The notes under the pieces were generated by a model. It ran no database searches and was not told the DNA's origin. It saw nothing but the letters and a program-made list of their open reading frames with translations. Shown one piece after another: positions 60,029 to 64,000 of a stretch of DNA of 64,000 nucleotides. Source of the DNA: RGIG5612 sp045599965 (lineage in GTDB: Bacteria; Bacillota; Clostridia; Lachnospirales; Lachnospiraceae); the NCBI GenBank assembly GCA_045599965.1, contig JAZRXA010000021.1, forward strand, positions 1-64,000, in the 5' to 3' direction. Position 1 is the stretch's first letter. Each line of letters opens with the position of its first letter. The position numbers and the translations under genes are program-made.

Positions 60029-60745
60029 TTACTTAACTTTATAAGAATCGACATTTTCTAGTATAGCTTTGAACAATCTTTGCTTACATCCAGGGTGATC
60101 TTTGTTCAATTTATCAGCTAATTCCTTAGCATATTGGCGTTTTGTCTCACCATCTACTGGACATGGATTTTTAAGCACTGGAAGGGCATATTTATTTGCA
60201 AATCCGATAATATCGGCTTCTTCAACATACATAAAAGGTCTAATCAAAGTTACTTGTGTCTTATCTAAATATGTAACCGGCGAAAATGAATGAAATCTGC
60301 CTTCAAAAATTAGGGAGAGCAGCATAGTTTCAATAATATCGTCTTTATGATGACCAAAAGCGCTTTTATTGCATCCGTGTTCTACAGCCAGGCTATTAAA
60401 AGCTCCTTTTCGCATCTTAGCACATAATGCGCATGGGCTTTTTTCTTTTCTATCGTCAAATACAATAGAGGCAATATCTGTTTGTGCTATATAGTATGGA
60501 ATAGAGAGGTCATCACAAAATGTCTTAATTTTGTCAAAATCAATATTTCCAAAGCCTAGATCTACGCTAATAGCTTCTAATTCATATTTATTTGGATAAA
60601 ACCTTTGCAATTCTTTAAGCGCAATCAACAAAGAAAGGCTATCTTTGCCGCCAGAAACTCCAACAGCGATTTTGTCGCCGTCTTGAATCATATTGTAATC
60701 ATCAATAGCTTTTCTTGTTAAACTTAATAATTGTTGTAATTTCAT
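60029..60745 (-). CDS. ttcA: TtcA-family tRNA 2-thiolation protein
   Basis: This PP-loop ATPase of the TtcA/YdaO group has the PP-loop GVSGGKDSLSLL, two cysteines of the Fe-S/catalytic motif (SPCALCAKMRKGAF) and FGHHKDDIIETMLLS. In E. coli TtcA thiolates cytidine 32 of tRNA. The total is 238 aa. A further Cys in KNPCPVDGETKR is consistent with cluster binding. The 166 nt between it and rluD hold only a weak hairpin beside the rluD stop. Confidence 0.9.
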   Translation of the reverse strand: MKLQQLLSLTRKAIDDYNMIQDGDKIAVGVSGGKDSLSLLIALKELQRFYPNKYELEAISVDLGFGNIDFDKIKTFCDDLSIPYYIAQTDIASIVFDDRKEKSPCALCAKMRKGAFNSLAVEHGCNKSAFGHHKDDIIETMLLSLIFEGRFHSFSPVTYLDKTQVTLIRPFMYVEEADIIGFANKYALPVLKNPCPVDGETKRQYAKELADKLNKDHPGCKQRLFKAILENVDSYKVK

Positions 60746-60911
60746 ATAAATTTACCGTCTTAAAATTTTTTTATTTTCTCTTAAAATTAAGAGTAGTTAA
60801 GCGAAATTTAATATTTTTGTCATTTTTTACTCGAATTTATCCTAACATAACTATTCGCAAAAGTCAACTTTAACGAAAAGTATATATGGTAAATTAGGTA
60901 TAATCAAGTGC

Positions 60912-61847
60912 CTAATTAGATGTGTTTTCAAGCTTTTCTAATATCTGATCAAAATATAAAGGTCTTGGCGCTGAAAATTCCATATATTCTCCTGTTGTCG
61001 GATGTTTGAAGCCTAAAATCTTCGCATGTAACGCCTGACCTAATACATTTTCGCTACCAAGCTTATATTCAGTCCTTTTGCCACCATACACTGGATCGCC
61101 AACAAGCGGATGATTTATGCTTGTGAGATGGACCCTAATTTGATGTGTACGGCCTGTTTCGAGTTTACACTCAATATGAGCATAATTTTTATAGTTTTTT
61201 ATGACTTTATAATGAGTTGTAGCTGGTTTGCCTTTTGGGTTAAATCCCATCATTTTTCTGTCATTTTGCTTTCTTCCAATAGGAAAAGAAATTGTACCAG
61301 AATCGTCTTTAAAGGTCCCAACAACTATCGCTTCGTAAATTCTGTTGATAGAATGCTCCTTGAACTGCTCTGCAAGCTTAAAATGTGAAGTATCTGTTTT
61401 AGCGCATACTATTACTCCAGATGTATCTTTATCAATTCTATGCACAATGCCTGGTCTGAGTATTCCATTGATGCCAGAAAGATCTTTACAATGATATAAA
61501 AGTCCATTTACAACAGTATTACTGTAGTGACCGCTTGAAGGATGAACAACCATGCCTCTTTTTTTATTTATCACAATAATTTCGTGATCTTCATACAAAA
61601 TTTCAAGCTCCAAATTTTCAGGAACAATTTCAAACAACTCAAGCGGTTCAGGAATTTCTAAGCAGATAGTATCGTGTTCTTTTACTTCATAATTGGCCTT
61701 TTTTGGCACTCCATTAACTTTCAAATTACCACATTTTATTAGCTTTTGAATGTAACTCCTTGAAAAATGGGCATTTTGCAAAGCTAAGAAACGATCTATT
61801 CTAATGTTGTCATCAAAGTCTGAAACTCTATAAATTACTTCACTCAT
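60912..61847 (-). CDS. rluD: RluD-type 23S rRNA pseudouridine synthase
   Basis: The S4 domain (IRIDRFLALQNAHFSRSYIQKLI, read in parts) and the catalytic domain with IIVINKKRGMVVHPSSGH, GIVHRIDKDTSGVIVCAKT (HRID with the nucleophilic Asp) and LETGRTHQIRVHLTSINHP define RluD/YlyB. The total is 311 aa. The gene overlaps lspA by 8 nt, the usual lspA-rluD pair of Bacillota. GAGGAAGAGA inside lspA is its ribosome binding site. Confidence 0.95.
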   Translation of the reverse strand: MSEVIYRVSDFDDNIRIDRFLALQNAHFSRSYIQKLIKCGNLKVNGVPKKANYEVKEHDTICLEIPEPLELFEIVPENLELEILYEDHEIIVINKKRGMVVHPSSGHYSNTVVNGLLYHCKDLSGINGILRPGIVHRIDKDTSGVIVCAKTDTSHFKLAEQFKEHSINRIYEAIVVGTFKDDSGTISFPIGRKQNDRKMMGFNPKGKPATTHYKVIKNYKNYAHIECKLETGRTHQIRVHLTSINHPLVGDPVYGGKRTEYKLGSENVLGQALHAKILGFKHPTTGEYMEFSAPRPLYFDQILEKLENTSN

Positions 61848-62415
61848 TTCTCTTCCTCATGCTAAAAATCACATAATTTTTATCTTCTTTATATACAAAT
61901 AGGAAATATATAATTAATAAAATTGCAGCTACTGTAACGCACATATCAGCGAAATTAAAGACCCAAAAATCAATAATTTTGAAGTAAATAAAATCAATTA
62001 CGTACTTATGAGCTATTCTATCGATTAAATTTCCAACAGCACCTGCTGCTAAAGCAGATAGTAAATAATTAAGGAAAATTCGATTGTTAAAAACCTTAAT
62101 ATCAAAGATTTCATCATTAAAAGTGGAGTATCTCTTCGACATGAGCGAATTTTTGACAAAAACGAAAATTAAGACTGCCAAAACTAAAGCGGTAATGATG
62201 TAAAACAACCACTGCATATTCTGCATGGATCCAAAAGCAGCTCCAAAGTTTTCGAGATACTCAAATTCTAAAATATCTTTAATTATTGTTAAAGAATTAT
62301 CATTCTTAAGATATGAGACCGCAAAATGCTTCGTAACCTGGTCAATAGCTACTAAAACAAAAAATAGGGCGATTTCTATCACAATATTTACTTGTGCTCT
62401 CTTCTTTCTATTCAT
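61840..62415 (-). CDS. lspA: Lipoprotein signal peptidase (SPase II)
   Basis: LspA cleaves prolipoproteins after lipid attachment and would mature the lipoprotein encoded at 26.9 kb. Four hydrophobic segments are seen. The catalytic aspartates lie in AVGNLIDRI and FNFADMCV, and ENFGAAFG is the third motif. At 191 aa it is slightly longer than the norm because of an insertion near residues 90-110. It is followed by rluD with overlap and preceded by aroB. Confidence 0.95.
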   Translation of the reverse strand: MNRKKRAQVNIVIEIALFFVLVAIDQVTKHFAVSYLKNDNSLTIIKDILEFEYLENFGAAFGSMQNMQWLFYIITALVLAVLIFVFVKNSLMSKRYSTFNDEIFDIKVFNNRIFLNYLLSALAAGAVGNLIDRIAHKYVIDFIYFKIIDFWVFNFADMCVTVAAILLIIYFLFVYKEDKNYVIFSMRKRNE

Positions 62416-62460
62416 TTTTCATCCTTCCCTTTTGCATAATTATAAAAATGTTACACAAGG

Positions 62461-63588
62461 CTATTTGTAGTTCATAGCAGATAGTATATCTGCTTGTGTT
62501 ATATCTTTATTAACACAAGCAGTACCAATTTTATTTAACACAATATAGTTCATGCTATCACAACTTGCTTTTTTATCTTGTGTTAATTTAGATATAATAC
62601 ATTCAATAAATTTTCTTGTGAAATTCATAGAAATATTTAACCCAAAATTGACGCAAGTCTTCGCAAATCGCATTTCGTCATCCAAGGTTATTAAACCTTT
62701 TGCTTTTGATATTCTCATTGCAACTGACATACCTAAAGTAACAGCTTGTCCATGTTTTATTTCATAATTAGTTGCGCATTCAATTGCATGCCCAATAGTA
62801 TGCCCAAAATTTAGCAAATGTCTTTCATTCTCGTCATATGGATCAATTTCAACAAAATGTTTTTTTACCAAAATTGAATTAATAACGATATTTACCAAAA
62901 AATCAATAAAATTATCTGTTTTCAAGTCTGAAGCATGCTCGATATACTCAAAAAACTCGGCATCATATATTAATGCAGATTTAATAACTTCGCCCATGCC
63001 ATTAATTCTTTCTTCACGTTGGAGATCTTTATAAGTTAAAACATTGCTATAAACTAGTAACGGTTGATAGATAGCTCCGACAATATTTTTATAATTATTA
63101 AAATCAACAGCGCATTTTCCGCCAATACTGGCGTCTACCTGTGCTAATAATGTGGTCGGAATTTGAATATAATTAATTCCGCGCTTAAAGCTAGAAGCGC
63201 AATATCCTGTTATATCCCCTATCACTCCACCGCCTAAAGCAATTAAAAAATCATCTTTATTAAACTCATAATCAATTAAAACTGTATATAAATCATCAAT
63301 TGTACTAGAGTTTTTAACTGCTTCTCCCGAGTTTAATGTGACTGAAAATACATTTTGAGATAAATTAGAAAATATTTTTTTAATAGAATTTAAATATAAA
63401 GGTTCAACGTTCGAATCAGTAACAATTAAAACCTTTTTTTCTTTTAATTTGAATTTTTCGCATGCTTCGCTAAGATATTCAAATGAATCAGCAACATAAA
63501 CATCATATCCATTAAAGGATCTATTATTAGTTGGCACATCAACATGAATAATCTCTATGAAATTTTTCTTGTAAGAATACTTTTGCAT
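62461..63588 (-). CDS. aroB: 3-dehydroquinate synthase
   Basis: AroB converts DAHP to 3-dehydroquinate in the shikimate pathway. NAD and metal motifs are present: ALGGGVIGDITGYCASSFKRGI, QIPTTLLAQVDASIGGKCAVD (both read in parts) and LLNFGHTIGHAIE with its zinc-binding His residues. The total is 375 aa. Its place between sepF and lspA is unusual, since cell-division genes (yggT, ylmH, divIVA) often occupy it. No other aro gene lies in the window. Confidence 0.95.
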   Translation of the reverse strand: MQKYSYKKNFIEIIHVDVPTNNRSFNGYDVYVADSFEYLSEACEKFKLKEKKVLIVTDSNVEPLYLNSIKKIFSNLSQNVFSVTLNSGEAVKNSSTIDDLYTVLIDYEFNKDDFLIALGGGVIGDITGYCASSFKRGINYIQIPTTLLAQVDASIGGKCAVDFNNYKNIVGAIYQPLLVYSNVLTYKDLQREERINGMGEVIKSALIYDAEFFEYIEHASDLKTDNFIDFLVNIVINSILVKKHFVEIDPYDENERHLLNFGHTIGHAIECATNYEIKHGQAVTLGMSVAMRISKAKGLITLDDEMRFAKTCVNFGLNISMNFTRKFIECIISKLTQDKKASCDSMNYIVLNKIGTACVNKDITQADILSAMNYK

Positions 63589-63640
63589 AGCTTATTCCTT
63601 CACTAAACTTTTATCAAACATAAAACTATTTATATTTGAT

Positions 63641-63678
63641 AAAAATTTAGCTGCCAAACGTTTCCGAAAGGCAGCCAA
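63641..63678 (-). terminator. Terminator after sepF
   Basis: On the minus strand TTGGCTGCC and GGCAGCTAA form a 9-bp stem with one wobble, followed by ATTTTT. It separates sepF from aroB. Confidence 0.75.
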
Positions 63679-63714
63679 CAACTTTTTAATTATAAATATT
63701 TATTTAGTTATATA

Positions 63715-64000
63715 TTATAGTAATGGTGATTTAAATCCAGCTATATCGAATGAATTACTTTCTGCATTAAAGATATCTTGGAAATCACCAGAAATATCAA
63801 CTGAATTAGGTGTTGCGATAAAGATGTAATTTGAAATCTTTTGAAGATTTCCATCTAAAGCGTAACAAGAACCTGAAATAAAATCGATAATTCTTTGTGA
63901 AATCTCTACATGTAATCCTTCAAAATTAATTACTACAGCTTTACCAAGTAATAAAGTTTCAGTAATTTCTCTTGAATCTTCGATAGAAGAAGGTTTGAAA
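63715..64000 (-). CDS. sepF: Cell division protein SepF (N-terminus outside window)
   Basis: The last 94 codons are present. FKPSSIEDSREITETLLLGKAVVINFEGL (read in parts), SQRIIDFISGSCYALDGNLQKIS and IFIATPNSVDISGD match the SepF core that binds FtsZ and forms rings at the septum. The stop TAA is at 63715-63717 on the minus strand. The membrane-binding N-terminus lies beyond the window edge. Confidence 0.92.
   Translation of the reverse strand, partial: FKPSSIEDSREITETLLLGKAVVINFEGLHVEISQRIIDFISGSCYALDGNLQKISNYIFIATPNSVDISGDFQDIFNAESNSFDIAGFKSPLL

Overview
The window is a 64 kb chromosomal segment of a low-GC anaerobic member of the Bacillota, most likely a clostridial lineage. Standard stop codons are used. 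The evidence is a Gram-positive core set (nusB, asp23-like, rlmH, recU, RNase Y, lexA with CAAAC-N4-GTTCG boxes and a divergent yneA-like gene, sepF), an Rnf-type gene cluster, a PaaK-type CoA ligase with an ACT protein, and a B12-type radical SAM pair. I cannot name a genus. Almost everything up to 57.5 kb reads on the + strand; from lexA onward most genes read on the - strand.

Layout. 0-5.9 kb: end of an unknown gene, an intergenic array of complementary TTTCGCAA/TTGCGAAA words, recG, ddl, murF and a DEDD-type exonuclease. 5.9-10.4 kb: an Rnf-like operon (C-D-G-E-A) followed by a CBS-pair gene where rnfB is usually found. 10.4-26.2 kb: tyrS, alaS, a zinc-ribbon membrane protein, rlmH, asp23-like, nusB-xseA-xseB-dxs-tlyA-nadK, gpmI, secG, smpB, paaK-like and ACT genes. 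26.2-26.8 kb: tmRNA followed by a GC-rich palindromic element. 26.9-33.3 kb: lipoprotein, SDR, MATE, FAD oxidoreductase, EamA and ThiT genes. 33.35-34.7 kb: a two-gene toxin-antitoxin-like module (DUF3990 plus an HTH protein) behind two palindromic operators. 34.7-43 kb: rluF-like, ligA, metA, a SipW/TasA-like pair, rny and an aspartate aminotransferase. 43-43.4 kb: tRNA-Leu(CAA) with a second copy of the palindromic element. 43.4-57.5 kb: a zinc-ribbon membrane protein, polA-coaE-rluA-like-recU, two radical SAM-related genes, rng, a sigma-2-like membrane protein, rplU-rpmA-obg-yhbY-nadD-yqeK-rsfS. 57.6-64 kb: lexA / yneA-like, a tyrosine recombinase, ttcA, and an operon read leftward from sepF (truncated by the window edge) through aroB and lspA to rluD.

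Three things stand out. (1) The Rnf-like operon keeps its RnfC Fe-S motifs but has lost three of the four cysteines that hold the intramembrane [2Fe-2S] cluster in RnfA/RnfE, has lost the FMN-attachment threonine of RnfG, and has no rnfB. The genes are nevertheless intact, which suggests a repurposed complex. (2) Two GC-rich multi-hairpin elements, one after tmRNA and one after tRNA-Leu, share a 17-nt core. The ends of each are inverted and direct copies of the 3' end of the particular RNA gene they follow. (3) Several genes have a TATAAT-like -10 box only 6-10 nt before the ATG and no Shine-Dalgarno, which points to leaderless or near-leaderless transcripts.

Everything here was read by eye. 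Family assignments rest on recognised motifs and remembered reference sequences; no database search was run.
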